Of a stretch of DNA of 64,000 nucleotides, positions 34,522-43,575 are shown piece by piece; positions within the stretch are counted from its first letter, which is position 1, and each line of letters starts with the position of its first letter. Source of the stretch: Jejuia rubra (GTDB lineage: Bacteria; Bacteroidota; Bacteroidia; Flavobacteriales; Flavobacteriaceae). The DNA is taken from NCBI RefSeq assembly GCF_042684665.1, contig NZ_JBHULY010000016.1, forward strand, positions 186,001-250,000, read 5' to 3'. The notes under the pieces are model-generated. The model had not been told where the DNA came from, ran no database searches, and saw only the letters and a program-made list of their open reading frames with translations. Made by a program: the position numbers and the translations under genes.

Positions 34522-35525
34522 TTTGACTTAAAGAATAATTTAGGAAAACGCTCTTCCGGCATTTTGTTGAGCCAATGGATTGCAATAGTCGATTTTAAAA
34601 ATCCATAGCCGTAGCCAAAAAATTGAACCAGTATGGCCAGCAAGCCAACAATAGCCACGGCGATACTTTTTGTTGAAACCAAAGCTACAATAAAAGCCAC
34701 TAAAAAGTAAACCATATACAGCCAAAATAAAATGCCGAAATTGAAAAACAACAATAGAATTGCCAATATTAGCCCAGACCAAAATAGTGTGGGGAACCAA
34801 TATGTCAACTTTTTAGTAGAAGGGTGCCACTTGTTTAAAATTGGGCGTACCAAACCAAATTTATGCACCTGTTCATAAAACTTTTTCCAAGAGATACGCC
34901 TTTTGTGAAACACGACTGCACTAGGTATTAATTTAGTTTGAAACCCTAAACCCCATAGCCTAATGGACAAATCTGGGTCTTCACCAGGGTGAATGCGACC
35001 AAATCCTCCGGAGGCTAAAAAAGCCTCTTTGGACAGACCCATATTGAAACTTCTTGGTTGGAATTTATCTACCGCATTTTTATTCCCTCGGATACCCCCG
35101 GTAGTGATAAAAGAAGTCATCGTAAAATTGATAGCCTTTTGTAGAATTGTGAAAGACTCGTGTGCTCCATCCGGCCCTCCAAAACAGTCAACAAATTCCC
35201 TTTTAAGGCTTTTGTCAACTTCACTTAAATAATTCTTTGGAAGGATAACATCACTATCCAAAATGATAAAATAGTTGCCCGGGGCCTTTTGCATCCCATA
35301 ATTTCTGGAGTCTCCCGGACCAGTATTTCCCTTGTAGAAATAGGAAATATTTAAATCGCCTTTGAATTGATTTACAGTAGTCTCCGAGGTCTTTTTAGAA
35401 CCATCTTCAACAATTACAATTTCATAATCTAAATCGGTTTCCATCGCCTTGAAACTTTGCAAAAGTTCCTCGATTTCCTCGGGACGATTATAAACTGGGA
35501 TTATGAATGAAAATTGTAATGGCAT
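34518..35525 (-). CDS. Family 2 glycosyltransferase with C-terminal membrane helices
   Basis: This predicted membrane-bound glycosyltransferase has 335 residues. The GT-A domain (about 1-215) has SFIIPVYNRPEEI, IVEDGSKK, metal-binding LDSDV and the acceptor-end HPGEDPDLSIRLW. Helices at about 243-265 and 267-310 anchor it. It heads the operon with ybbR and coaE. A TAATTTTG -7 box on the minus strand (35537-35530) sits just 4 bp before the ATG, so the transcript may be nearly leaderless. The product is unknown. Confidence 0.87.
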   Translation of the reverse strand: MPLQFSFIIPVYNRPEEIEELLQSFKAMETDLDYEIVIVEDGSKKTSETTVNQFKGDLNISYFYKGNTGPGDSRNYGMQKAPGNYFIILDSDVILPKNYLSEVDKSLKREFVDCFGGPDGAHESFTILQKAINFTMTSFITTGGIRGNKNAVDKFQPRSFNMGLSKEAFLASGGFGRIHPGEDPDLSIRLWGLGFQTKLIPSAVVFHKRRISWKKFYEQVHKFGLVRPILNKWHPSTKKLTYWFPTLFWSGLILAILLLFFNFGILFWLYMVYFLVAFIVALVSTKSIAVAIVGLLAILVQFFGYGYGFLKSTIAIHWLNKMPEERFPKLFFKSK

Positions 35526-35549
35526 AAAACAAAATTAACCATTCCGCAT

Positions 35550-35584
35550 AAAAAAACCCGATAGCTTTTAAAACCTATCGGGTT
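35550..35584 (-). terminator. Intrinsic terminator of the coiled-coil gene
   Basis: On the minus strand AACCCGATAG (35584-35575) pairs perfectly over 10 bp with CTATCGGGTT (35564-35555), then runs into TTTTTTT. It lies directly downstream of the gene ending at 35593. Confidence 0.85.
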
Positions 35585-35592
35585 AATGTATT

Positions 35593-36213
35593 TTAAACTT
35601 TTTTCTGCTTGTTGATCTCGTCCTGTAGCTGGCGCCTTACTTTTTGTTCGCGCTCCAAGGCTGTTTTTCTGTGCTCCTCAAACTCTTCCTCAATTTCCGC
35701 CAGATTCTGCTTGGCTTGTTTGGTCACGGCGTTGCTGTTTTTAAATTTATAGATAAAGAAAAGCAACAATGCCAGCAAGCCGGCAATTATGGCCCACATC
35801 AAAGAATTATACCCTGTTTTGCTCATTTGAAGCCCTAATAGCGCCATACTGTCTTTTTCAAGATTAGTTTTATCCAAAGTAACTTGAGTGTTGCCTAGGT
35901 TCGTTTTTAATTCTGATATTTCGTTAGCTTGGTTCTTTACAACAGCTTGCGTATCGCTCAATTCCTTACGGATTCCTTTTAGGGAGTCATTAACATGGGA
36001 CCTTAAAATAGATAACCAACTACGCTTTACAGCTTCGTAGGCTTGTCCGTTTGTACCTTTGAAATTTCCAGACTTTTTGAATATAAATTCAAACTGACTA
36101 TCTATGGTGCCACTGTTTAATGATAGCTTGTCTTCCTCTTGGCTGGCTTGCGAAAATGTAAGGCTACAAAAAAATATAGAAAATACTAGGAGGGTATATT
36201 TTATGGTATTCAT
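35593..36213 (-). CDS. Exported coiled-coil protein with one membrane helix
   Basis: The function is unknown. From ATG 36213 (206 residues) it has a signal peptide ending LTFSQA; the longer start at 36279 would bury the signal. A central coiled coil (about 78-125, rich in Glu, Lys and Leu) is followed by a hydrophobic helix (about 138-155, WAIIAGLLALLLFFIYKF) and a second charged coiled coil (about 165-205). The architecture suggests a scaffold spanning a membrane. It is monocistronic with a strong terminator. Confidence 0.75.
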   Translation of the reverse strand: MNTIKYTLLVFSIFFCSLTFSQASQEEDKLSLNSGTIDSQFEFIFKKSGNFKGTNGQAYEAVKRSWLSILRSHVNDSLKGIRKELSDTQAVVKNQANEISELKTNLGNTQVTLDKTNLEKDSMALLGLQMSKTGYNSLMWAIIAGLLALLLFFIYKFKNSNAVTKQAKQNLAEIEEEFEEHRKTALEREQKVRRQLQDEINKQKKV

Positions 36214-36352
36214 TTGGTTGTTTTTAAATAGGTTAACTAGATTTTGCGAAAATAAAAAATAAAGTTCAATAGACTGCATTAATTTATGAACAGCCTCACA
36301 AAAGTGAAGCTGTTCAGGAAAATATACGGTGATTTTGGTGCTTTAGATGTTC

Positions 36353-37801
36353 TTAATAATAAGTATATCTTCTAACTTTTGCGATGTATTTTGCTAACCG
36401 CACAACCTGATGGCTGTAGCCATATTCATTGTCATACCAAACATAAAGAATGGCATTCCTTCCATCCTTTCTTACAATGGTCGCTTTGCTGTCGTAGATA
36501 GACGGAGCAGAACAGCCAACGATATCACTAGAAACCAGTTCATCGCTAAGTTCAAATTTGATTTGTTCCACCAAATCCCCCTCCAAAGCGTACTTTTTGA
36601 TAATGGCATTCATGCCATCCGTTGAGGTTTTTCTGTCTAGTTCTAGATTTAAGATAGCTAGCGAGCCATTTGGTACCGGAACCCGAATTGCATTTGATGT
36701 CAATTTACCTTCTAAGCTAGGTAATGCTTTAGCTACGGCCGTACCAGCTCCTGTTTCGGTAATTACCATGTTAAGCCCAGCGGCGCGACCACGACGGTAT
36801 TTTTTGTGAAAATTATCTACCAAATTTTGGTCATTAGTATAGGCATGGATAGTTTCTAAATGGCCACTTTTTACACCAAGCGAATCCTCTACAGCCTTTA
36901 AAATTGGGGTAATAGCATTGGTGGTGCATGAAGCAGCTGAAAATATTTTAATATGGTTTGGGCTATATTCAAAATGGTTGACCCCGTGCACAATATTAGG
37001 TACGCCCTTTCCGGGAGCGGTCAACAATACTTTGTCTACACCTTTAGATTTTAAATGTCTGGAAAGCGCTTTTTTGTCTCTAAACGCTCCAGTATTATCT
37101 ATAACTAACGCATCTTTTATTTTGAATTGAGTGTAATCAATATCCTCTGGGGCATTGGCGTTAATAAGATGTACCGTTGTACCATTGATAATAAGGCAGT
37201 TCTTTTGGGGATCACTTACTACGGTTCCGGGAAATTCGCCATGAATGGAGTCGTTGCGCAACAGTGCCGCTCTTTTTTCAAGGATTTCTGGATTGATTTC
37301 GCCCCGGGTAACAATAGCCCTCAGACGCAATTGGCTTCCTTTTCCGGTTCTCGCCATCAATTCACGAGCCACCAAACGCCCAATTCTACCAAAGCCATAA
37401 AGAATAACATCCTTCGGTTGAATATCCTTTGATTTTTTGGCATCCTTAATCTTGTAGGCTACAAAGCCACGGGCATTGTGGTATTTGTTTTCTTCTAAAT
37501 GAAATTCGTATGTCAATTTGCCAATATCCAATTTGGCTGGGGGAATGTCAAGCTCCAAAATAGCTTTTGCAATTTCAACGGAGTCAAAGATTGAAATAGG
37601 CTTTTGAACAAACTCACCAGCGTAGTTATGTAGCGATAAAATTTGACTCACATTTTTATCGATAAGTTGGTTTTTGAAGAGTACTAGCTCCACCGATTTG
37701 TCATACCAAAGATCGCTCACGATTTTGATAAATTCAACAGTAGCCCGACGTCTATCAGCCTGAAAAGCGAGCTCTTTTTCGTAGGTTGCATTTGAAGTCA
37801 T
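36353..37801 (-). CDS. Glyceraldehyde-3-phosphate dehydrogenase, long form
   Basis: This NAD(P)-dependent GAPDH of glycolysis/gluconeogenesis has 482 residues from ATG 37801; the earlier ATG at 37849 lies upstream of a perfect -7 box. A normal GAPDH is about 335 residues. Here the dehydrogenase domain starts at about residue 130 with the Rossmann motif YGFGRIGRLVARELM, and the catalytic cysteine sits in SAASCTTNAITP. The N-terminal 125 residues are helical and unlike GAPDH; long forms of this kind occur across Bacteroidota. It is monocistronic. Which direction it serves (a second, standard GAPDH would be expected) is not clear. Confidence 0.9.
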   Translation of the reverse strand: MTSNATYEKELAFQADRRRATVEFIKIVSDLWYDKSVELVLFKNQLIDKNVSQILSLHNYAGEFVQKPISIFDSVEIAKAILELDIPPAKLDIGKLTYEFHLEENKYHNARGFVAYKIKDAKKSKDIQPKDVILYGFGRIGRLVARELMARTGKGSQLRLRAIVTRGEINPEILEKRAALLRNDSIHGEFPGTVVSDPQKNCLIINGTTVHLINANAPEDIDYTQFKIKDALVIDNTGAFRDKKALSRHLKSKGVDKVLLTAPGKGVPNIVHGVNHFEYSPNHIKIFSAASCTTNAITPILKAVEDSLGVKSGHLETIHAYTNDQNLVDNFHKKYRRGRAAGLNMVITETGAGTAVAKALPSLEGKLTSNAIRVPVPNGSLAILNLELDRKTSTDGMNAIIKKYALEGDLVEQIKFELSDELVSSDIVGCSAPSIYDSKATIVRKDGRNAILYVWYDNEYGYSHQVVRLAKYIAKVRRYTYY

Positions 37802-37830
37802 GTTATTCAGTTTGTGGTTTAAATTTGAAA

Positions 37831-37838
37831 CAAAAATA
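37831..37838 (-). promoter_or_regulatory. Promoter -7 element for long GAPDH
   Basis: The minus strand reads TATTTTTG, an exact match, 29 bp before ATG 37801 and after the alternative ATG 37849. Confidence 0.55.
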
Positions 37839-37964
37839 CCATATTTCAAACGTTTTCGTAAGGTATTTCAAAAAAATTATCCTTGTTGTAAGATGACAAG
37901 GAGTCTTATGAAATTATGATTCTCCCGACTTGTGCTGAGCATGTTGAAGTAATGCAGGTATGCC

Positions 37965-37990
37965 AAAAAAATAACCCTCCATCTGGAGGG
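37965..37990 (-). terminator. Intrinsic terminator of the HtrA gene
   Basis: On the minus strand CCCTCC-AGAT-GGAGGG (37990-37975) is followed by TTATTTTTTT. It is 28 bp beyond the stop at 38018. Confidence 0.8.
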
Positions 37991-38017
37991 CCATTTCAAT
38001 CAAAAATTTATTGTTGT

Positions 38018-39421
38018 TTATCTAAAATTATAACGTTCTTTTTCGCCATTTTTATTGATGAGTTCAATGCGCATAGGCTCGTTTGAGGACCTATTCTTTA
38101 ATACATTTTGTACGTCATCTACATTATTAATTTCAACATCATTTATAGCGGTAATTATTGAGCCTTGACCCACCCCGTTCTTCTGCCAGTATTCCGCATA
38201 TTGGCCATTTAGCTCTACGATTTTCACACCATTATTTGCCTTTAACTTCTTCAAATCCGCAGGTTTCGCATTTTTAATCTGACCCACTAAGGGCATGTTA
38301 TAGGTTTCATTTTTGACCAAACGCACAGGAATGGTTTTTACCTCTCCATCGCGTGAAAATGTCACATTAACAATATCATTAGGTCGCTTGGTGTTCAAGT
38401 GTCCTTTTAAATCTGAAAATCTTGAAATTTTTACGTTATCAATGGATTTAATAATATCGCCTTCCTTCAATCCAGCTTCTTCGGCACCAGAATCTTCAAC
38501 TATGCCTGCAATATAAAAACCTTGGGTGTCTGATATTTCTAAGGCTTCGGCAGCTTTACTGTTTAAGGTGCTACCAGTTATCCCCAGTACCCCATTTTGA
38601 ACGTTGCCATATTCCATAATATCCTCTACCACTTTTCTGGCAATATTACTGGGTACCGCAAAGGAATATCCTATATAGGAACCTGTTTGTGAAGAAATGG
38701 CTGTATTAATACCGATAAGCTCACCGTTGCTATTAACTAAAGCACCTCCAGAATTCCCTGGATTTACGGCGGCATCAGTTTGAATAAAGGACTGGGAGTG
38801 GGTTCCTGTTAAATCCCTTGATTTGGCACTGATGATTCCAGCGGTAACGGTGGAGGTCAAATTAAATGGATTGCCAACGGCCAATACCCATTCGCCAATT
38901 TTGGCTTGGTCGGAATCCCCGAAAGTAACGACCGGTAAGTCCTCATCTGTTTCAATTTTTAACAGGGCGATATCCGTTTTAGGATCTGCACCAATAATTT
39001 CGGCCTGATACGTCTTATTGTTATTTAGGGTTACGGATAGTTCTTGCGATTTATCAACCACATGGTTATTTGTAATAATGTAACCGTCTGGAGTAATAAT
39101 GACCCCAGAGCCCGTACCCATTTGGGCGCGACGCGGACTTCTGCCAAAAAACAGGTCTTCAAACGTCATTTGTCCCGAACTGATAGTCACGTTCTTAACA
39201 TGTACCACGGCATTCACTGTATTTTCAGCCGCTTTGGTAAAGTCAGGGGTTTCGTAGGGTTTAAACAGTGTGTTTGTATTGCTGGTAGGTAAAAATGTAG
39301 GGTTTTCATCCGTTGTATTTACCACAACAGTTTGTTTTTCTTCCAATAATAATTTGTAGGCCCCCAACGTCAATATACCGCCAAGAGCTGAAACCAATAC
39401 TAGTGTTAAAATCTTCTTCAT
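38018..39421 (-). CDS. HtrA/DegP-type periplasmic serine protease
   Basis: This envelope quality-control protease has 467 residues from ATG 39421 (MKKILTLVL); the ATG at 39448 only adds an unlikely prefix. An N-terminal hydrophobic stretch (signal or anchor) precedes the trypsin-like domain. The catalytic triad is His in TNNHVVD, Asp in DPKTDIALLKI and Ser in NPGNSGGALV. Two PDZ domains follow (about 275-360 and 385-465). It is divergent from dapF with 126 bp between starts. It is probably stress-induced in the manner of the family, but no stress-sigma site is evident. Confidence 0.95.
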   Translation of the reverse strand: MKKILTLVLVSALGGILTLGAYKLLLEEKQTVVVNTTDENPTFLPTSNTNTLFKPYETPDFTKAAENTVNAVVHVKNVTISSGQMTFEDLFFGRSPRRAQMGTGSGVIITPDGYIITNNHVVDKSQELSVTLNNNKTYQAEIIGADPKTDIALLKIETDEDLPVVTFGDSDQAKIGEWVLAVGNPFNLTSTVTAGIISAKSRDLTGTHSQSFIQTDAAVNPGNSGGALVNSNGELIGINTAISSQTGSYIGYSFAVPSNIARKVVEDIMEYGNVQNGVLGITGSTLNSKAAEALEISDTQGFYIAGIVEDSGAEEAGLKEGDIIKSIDNVKISRFSDLKGHLNTKRPNDIVNVTFSRDGEVKTIPVRLVKNETYNMPLVGQIKNAKPADLKKLKANNGVKIVELNGQYAEYWQKNGVGQGSIITAINDVEINNVDDVQNVLKNRSSNEPMRIELINKNGEKERYNFR

Positions 39422-39528
39422 AATTTTCAGTTTAAGATATATGCTCAACGAATAAAATTAAATATTTATTGAATGCTCAATTCAACTTTAACGACGATTT
39501 AACAAAGCCCGAAACCGTTTAATATTCT

Positions 39529-39536
39529 TATATTTG
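39529..39536 (+). promoter_or_regulatory. Promoter -7 element for dapF operon
   Basis: TATATTTG matches TAnnTTTG exactly and ends 11 bp before the dapF ATG. Confidence 0.5.
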
Positions 39537-39547
39537 TGCCCTGAGTT

Positions 39548-40330
39548 ATGCAACAAAAATTTTACAAATATCAAGGAACTGGTAACGATTTTGTGATGAT
39601 TGATAATCGTCAACAACAATTCGACAAAAATAATACCAAACTGGTGGCACAGCTTTGTGACAGACGTTTTGGCATAGGTGCTGATGGATTGATTCTTTTG
39701 GAAAATCATGATACATATGATTTTAAAATGGTGTATTATAACTCCGATGGCAGGGAAAGTTCTATGTGTGGCAATGGAGGGAGGTGTTTGGTGGCCTTTG
39801 CTCAACAATTGGGGGTGATCGAAAACCACGCTGTTTTTGAAGCAGTTGACGGATTGCATCATGCCTCTATTGCCGATGGAATTGTTCGTTTGCAGATGCA
39901 GGATGTGGGTAATATCAACAATAAAGAAGGATATGTATTTTTAGATACCGGTTCACCGCACCACGTTCAGTTTGAAGAAGCCATTGATAGCTTTGATGTC
40001 AAAACGATTGGAGCTAACATAAGATATGGAGCGCCTTATTTTCAGGAGGGCACCAACGTGAATTTTGTAAAGAAACTATCTGAAGATGCTTTTAGGCTAA
40101 GGACCTACGAGCGCGGTGTTGAAAATGAAACTTTGTCATGCGGCACGGGTGCTACGGCCGTAGCCATAGCGATGCACTATATAGGTGAAACAGAAAAAAA
40201 CTTGGTGAAGCTTAAGGTCGAAGGTGGAGAACTTGAAGTGTCCTTTGACTTAGATAATGGAACTTATTCCAATGTATGGCTTATCGGCCCAGCAAAATTG
40301 GTGTTTGAAGGCAGTTATGGAAACGCTTAA
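39548..40330 (+). CDS. dapF: Diaminopimelate epimerase
   Basis: DapF converts LL-DAP to meso-DAP for peptidoglycan and lysine. It has 260 residues. The two catalytic cysteines are in SSMCGNGGRC and LSCGTGATA; YQGTGNDFV and RRFGIGADG are further hallmarks. It is the first gene of a plus-strand operon with GNAT (14-bp overlap), mltG and DUF2279. The DapF-MltG pairing links precursor synthesis to peptidoglycan assembly. dapA is at 56425. Confidence 0.97.
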   Translation: MQQKFYKYQGTGNDFVMIDNRQQQFDKNNTKLVAQLCDRRFGIGADGLILLENHDTYDFKMVYYNSDGRESSMCGNGGRCLVAFAQQLGVIENHAVFEAVDGLHHASIADGIVRLQMQDVGNINNKEGYVFLDTGSPHHVQFEEAIDSFDVKTIGANIRYGAPYFQEGTNVNFVKKLSEDAFRLRTYERGVENETLSCGTGATAVAIAMHYIGETEKNLVKLKVEGGELEVSFDLDNGTYSNVWLIGPAKLVFEGSYGNA

Positions 40331-40841
40331 TGGCAAACATATCAGCCTGAGAGCGCTTGAGCCCGAGGATTTGGAGTTTGTCTTCGAACTAGAAAACGAT
40401 GAAAATATTTGGGCATTGAGCAATACCCAAACACCCTTTTCCAGATATGTCATCAAACAATATTTAGAAAATGCGCTTAAAGATATCTATGAAGTAAAAC
40501 AATTGCGATTGGTTATTTGTGATAAAAAAGGCAATTCGTTGGGACTTATAGACCTCTTCGATTTCGACTTTAAAAACAAAAGAGCAGGAGTCGGTATTAT
40601 CGTCAAAAATCCCGATAACCGTGATAAGGGTCATGGTGGCGAAGCTTTAAAACTGCTTGTCGATTATAGTTTTTCGCATTTAGGATTACATCAATTGTAT
40701 TGCAATATTTCAGAAGACAATAAAAGAAGTATTCAGTTGTTCACCAATAATGGTTTTATTGAAATTGGTCTTAAAAAGGATTGGAACTTCAATCAAGGCG
40801 AATTTCAAAATGAATACCTATTTCAACTCATTAGAGCATAA
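40317..40841 (+). CDS. GNAT family N-acetyltransferase (RimJ/SpeG-like)
   Basis: This predicted acetyl-CoA-dependent transferase has 174 residues from ATG 40317, which overlaps dapF by 14 bp; an in-frame ATG at 40257 deep inside dapF is unlikely. It starts METLNGKHISLRALEPEDL. The acetyl-CoA loop is NRDKGHGGEALKLL, and the closing ISEDNKRSIQLFTNNGF is typical of the RimJ/SpeG branch. It overlaps mltG by one base. The substrate is unknown; its location inside the dapF-mltG operon is the only hint. Confidence 0.87.
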   Translation: METLNGKHISLRALEPEDLEFVFELENDENIWALSNTQTPFSRYVIKQYLENALKDIYEVKQLRLVICDKKGNSLGLIDLFDFDFKNKRAGVGIIVKNPDNRDKGHGGEALKLLVDYSFSHLGLHQLYCNISEDNKRSIQLFTNNGFIEIGLKKDWNFNQGEFQNEYLFQLIRA

Positions 40842-41884
40842 TGTACATTAAAAAAATACTTTGGGCTATTGCCCTAATAGGATTAGTCGTGGCAGGCTAT
40901 TTTGCTTATTACATATATGGTGCGATGTTGGCCCCTAACACCAATTTCAATAATGAAGAGGCTTATATCTATATAAAATCTACCGATGCTTATAAAGATG
41001 TTAGGGCTCAATTGGAGCCTTTGTTGAAGGACATCGACAAGTTTGATGTGTTGGCAAAGCAAAAGCAGTACACAAACAACGTGAAATCTGGAAAGTATGT
41101 CATTAAAAATGGAATGAGCAACAATGATATTATCAATTCCATACGGAGCAAAAATATCCCTGTAAAGGTTTTGTTCAATAATCAAGGCTCGCTAGAGGAC
41201 TTAGCAGGAAGGATTGCTGAGCAGATTGAGGCAGATAGTCTGTCATTATTGACAGCTATGAGAGATGAAGGTTTTTTAAAGGAAAATAAGTTCAACAGTG
41301 CCACTGCTTTGGGGATGTATCTTCCAAATAGTTATCAGTTTTATTGGGATACCAATGCGGAAGGCTTTAGGGATAAAATGCTTTTGGAATATCAAAAATT
41401 TTGGAATGCCTCCAGAATTGCGAAGGCTGAAAGTATCGGACTGAATAAAAATCAAGTGATGACCCTAGCCTCTATAGTTTATGAAGAGACTAAGCAACCA
41501 ACCGAACAACCACGGGTGGCGGGTGTTTACATTAATAGATTGCGTATTGGTATGCCGTTACAGGCGGACCCAACGTTAAAGTTTGCGGCCTACCAATTGC
41601 CGCAGTATAAAAACACCGTCATCAAACGGGTGCTAAACGTCCACAAGGAAATTGATTCGCCCTACAACACCTATAAAAGTAGAGGATTGCCCCCAGGGCT
41701 AATTACGATGCCTGATATTTCTGCGATTGAGGCGGTTTTAAACCATGAAAAGAGCAGTTATCTCTATTTCGTGGCTGATGCTAAACGATTGGGCTATCAT
41801 AAGTTTGCAAAAACCTTAGCCCAACACAATGCTAATGCTCGTGAATATCATAGATATCTTTCGTCGCAAGGCATCAGAAAATAG
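40841..41884 (+). CDS. mltG: Endolytic transglycosylase MltG
   Basis: MltG cleaves nascent glycan strands at the membrane and so limits peptidoglycan chain length. It has 347 residues: an N-terminal membrane helix (about 5-28), a LysM-like region, then the YceG core. The catalytic glutamate region reads LASIVYEETKQPTEQPRVAG, matching the family's LASIVEKE pattern, and GLPPGLITMP closes the core. Translation is coupled at both ends (start overlaps GNAT, stop overlaps DUF2279 start by one base). Confidence 0.94.
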   Translation: MYIKKILWAIALIGLVVAGYFAYYIYGAMLAPNTNFNNEEAYIYIKSTDAYKDVRAQLEPLLKDIDKFDVLAKQKQYTNNVKSGKYVIKNGMSNNDIINSIRSKNIPVKVLFNNQGSLEDLAGRIAEQIEADSLSLLTAMRDEGFLKENKFNSATALGMYLPNSYQFYWDTNAEGFRDKMLLEYQKFWNASRIAKAESIGLNKNQVMTLASIVYEETKQPTEQPRVAGVYINRLRIGMPLQADPTLKFAAYQLPQYKNTVIKRVLNVHKEIDSPYNTYKSRGLPPGLITMPDISAIEAVLNHEKSSYLYFVADAKRLGYHKFAKTLAQHNANAREYHRYLSSQGIRK

Positions 41885-42792
41885 TGCGATATTTTCGTTT
41901 CAATATCATCATTTGCCTGCTATACAGTTGTTGTGCTTTTTCCCAATCCGCACTCAATAGATTTTTAACACCTAGTGATACATTAAACATCCAACGTAGA
42001 AATGCTGTAGTAATTTCTGAAGCTTCATTGGTTACGCTGTCTTTGGTTGGGTTGAATCAAATCTGGTACGCGGATTTTGAACGCTCAAAATTCCATACAG
42101 TAAATGATAATAATGACTGGTTGCAAATGGATAAGTTGGGGCATGTCTTTACTGCATATCAAATGGGAAAGCAAGGTGTTAATGTTTTAAATTGGAGTGG
42201 GGTTAGTAAAAAGGACCAGCTCCTTTATGGAGCCACTTTAGGGTTTGGATTTTTAACGGCTGTGGAGGTGCTGGATGGCTTTTCCAGCGAATGGGGTTTT
42301 TCCTGGGGTGATATTGGTGCAAATGCATTGGGTACCGGACTCTATATTTCGCAAGAATTATTGTGGAACGAGCAAAGAATTGACCTAAAATTCAGTTTTC
42401 ACCAAACAAGCTATGCTGAACAACGGCCCGAAACTTTAGGAAAATCGTTTTTCGAGCAGGTTTTGAAAGATTATAACGGACAAACCTATTGGCTAAGTTT
42501 CAATCTACGTTCTTTTTTTAAAAAGAGTAAAATCCCGGAATGGCTAAATCTGGCTGTCGGCTACAGTGGCAACGGCATGCTGTATGGCTCAAAAGTTCCT
42601 GACAATCAAGTGTTAACAACTAATTCGAGATACCGGCAGTTCTTTTTAAGTTTTGACCTAAATTTGCAAAAGATAAGGACAGAATCGGCATTTTTACGCA
42701 CGATTTTTAACATTTTCAATTTGATAAAAGTACCGTTTCCAGCCTTAGAAATTAATAAAAATGGGGGTGCATTTCATCTATTCTACATTTAA
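41884..42792 (+). CDS. DUF2279 (YfiM-like) outer-envelope protein
   Basis: The function is unknown. It has 302 residues. The start is GTG at 41884, overlapping the mltG TAG stop by one base (TAGTG). The signal peptide ends CCAFSQS. The core has the DUF2279 traits WYADFERSKFHTVND, DKLGHVFTAYQMG, and EVLDGFSSEWGFSWGDIGAN. The C-terminal part is beta-rich. It is the last gene of the dapF operon, so a role in cell-wall or outer-membrane upkeep is a reasonable guess. Confidence 0.82.
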   Translation: MRYFRFNIIICLLYSCCAFSQSALNRFLTPSDTLNIQRRNAVVISEASLVTLSLVGLNQIWYADFERSKFHTVNDNNDWLQMDKLGHVFTAYQMGKQGVNVLNWSGVSKKDQLLYGATLGFGFLTAVEVLDGFSSEWGFSWGDIGANALGTGLYISQELLWNEQRIDLKFSFHQTSYAEQRPETLGKSFFEQVLKDYNGQTYWLSFNLRSFFKKSKIPEWLNLAVGYSGNGMLYGSKVPDNQVLTTNSRYRQFFLSFDLNLQKIRTESAFLRTIFNIFNLIKVPFPALEINKNGGAFHLFYI

Positions 42793-42814
42793 AACAAGTA
42801 CTTAATCGATTAAT

Positions 42815-42845
42815 TTTGAAATGATTAAAAAAAATCATAATTTTG
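42815..42845 (+). promoter_or_regulatory. Promoter for lysozyme-like gene (TTTG-N19-TAATTTTG)
   Basis: TTTG (42815-42818) and TAATTTTG (42838-42845) at consensus spacing lie 58 bp before the ATG at 42904. A second TAATTTTG occurs at 42877-42884. A 12-bp perfect palindrome TTAATCGATTAA sits just upstream (42802-42813). Confidence 0.55.
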
Positions 42846-42903
42846 CACGCTCAAATTTTCAAGCATTTTTACATTGTAATTTTGCTGAAGAAATTTACAA
42901 ATT

Positions 42904-43569
42904 ATGGTAAAAATTATTGCAAGTTGCTTATCATTAACACTTACAATATTGATACTATTGTACATGTCGCTTTCTACAACGGAAGCGGTTGATTTAAGTA
43001 AGTACTCAACTGATGGCTTGGTGTTGAATTACACCGTTAGTCAGGATGCAGGCACTAAGGTTAGTGCCAAGGCATCAGAGGATGGATACGAAGCTTTTAC
43101 ACCTTATTTGGGTAAATCTTTCGTAGGTTTCAAAGAGGCTTTGGCCTTTAAAGAATCTGGAGGTAACTATTTTACGGTGAACACTTACGGGTATTTGGGG
43201 AAATACCAGTTTGGGAAAGAGACCTTAGGTCTTATTGGCGTAAAAAACATCCAGCAGTTTTTAAAGAACCCAAAACTTCAGGAAAAGGCATTTATTGCTA
43301 ATGCCCAACGCAACAAATGGATTTTGCGCAGGGATATCAACAACTTTGTCGGTAAACGCATTAATGGTGTTGTAGTAACAGAGTCGGGTATCTTGGCGGC
43401 GGCCCACTTAGCTGGTCCAGGTAGCGTTAAAAAGTATTTAAGAAGTTATGGATTGGATAACTTTGCTGATGGCTATGGTACAACCGTAGCGTATTACATG
43501 AAACGATTTTCGGGTTATGATACGTCTTTCTTGAAAGCTAACAAAAAAGCAAAAGTAAATTCAATCTAA
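42904..43569 (+). CDS. Lysozyme-like/transglycosylase-fold exported protein
   Basis: This is predicted to act on, or bind, peptidoglycan outside the inner membrane. It has 221 residues with an N-terminal signal or anchor (about 4-22). The core around 78-105 (ALAFKESGGNY then GYLGKYQFGKETL) has the ESGG glutamate and the YQFG turn of the SLT/lysozyme fold. The later ILAAAHLAGPGSVKKYL resembles the fold's C-terminal helix. No LysM domain is visible. It is monocistronic. A degenerate or structural role cannot be excluded. Confidence 0.72.
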   Translation: MVKIIASCLSLTLTILILLYMSLSTTEAVDLSKYSTDGLVLNYTVSQDAGTKVSAKASEDGYEAFTPYLGKSFVGFKEALAFKESGGNYFTVNTYGYLGKYQFGKETLGLIGVKNIQQFLKNPKLQEKAFIANAQRNKWILRRDINNFVGKRINGVVVTESGILAAAHLAGPGSVKKYLRSYGLDNFADGYGTTVAYYMKRFSGYDTSFLKANKKAKVNSI

Positions 43570-43575
43570 AAGCGA

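Noticed and set aside
37921..37960. Decayed copy of the prmC-type palindrome near TGCTGAGCATGTTGAAG
   Set aside because: Only a partial match with no good pairing arms; too weak to call a repeat.
40257..40316. Longer start for the GNAT protein, deep inside dapF
   Set aside because: The first 20 residues are dapF sequence in another frame; ATG 40317 starts the conserved fold.
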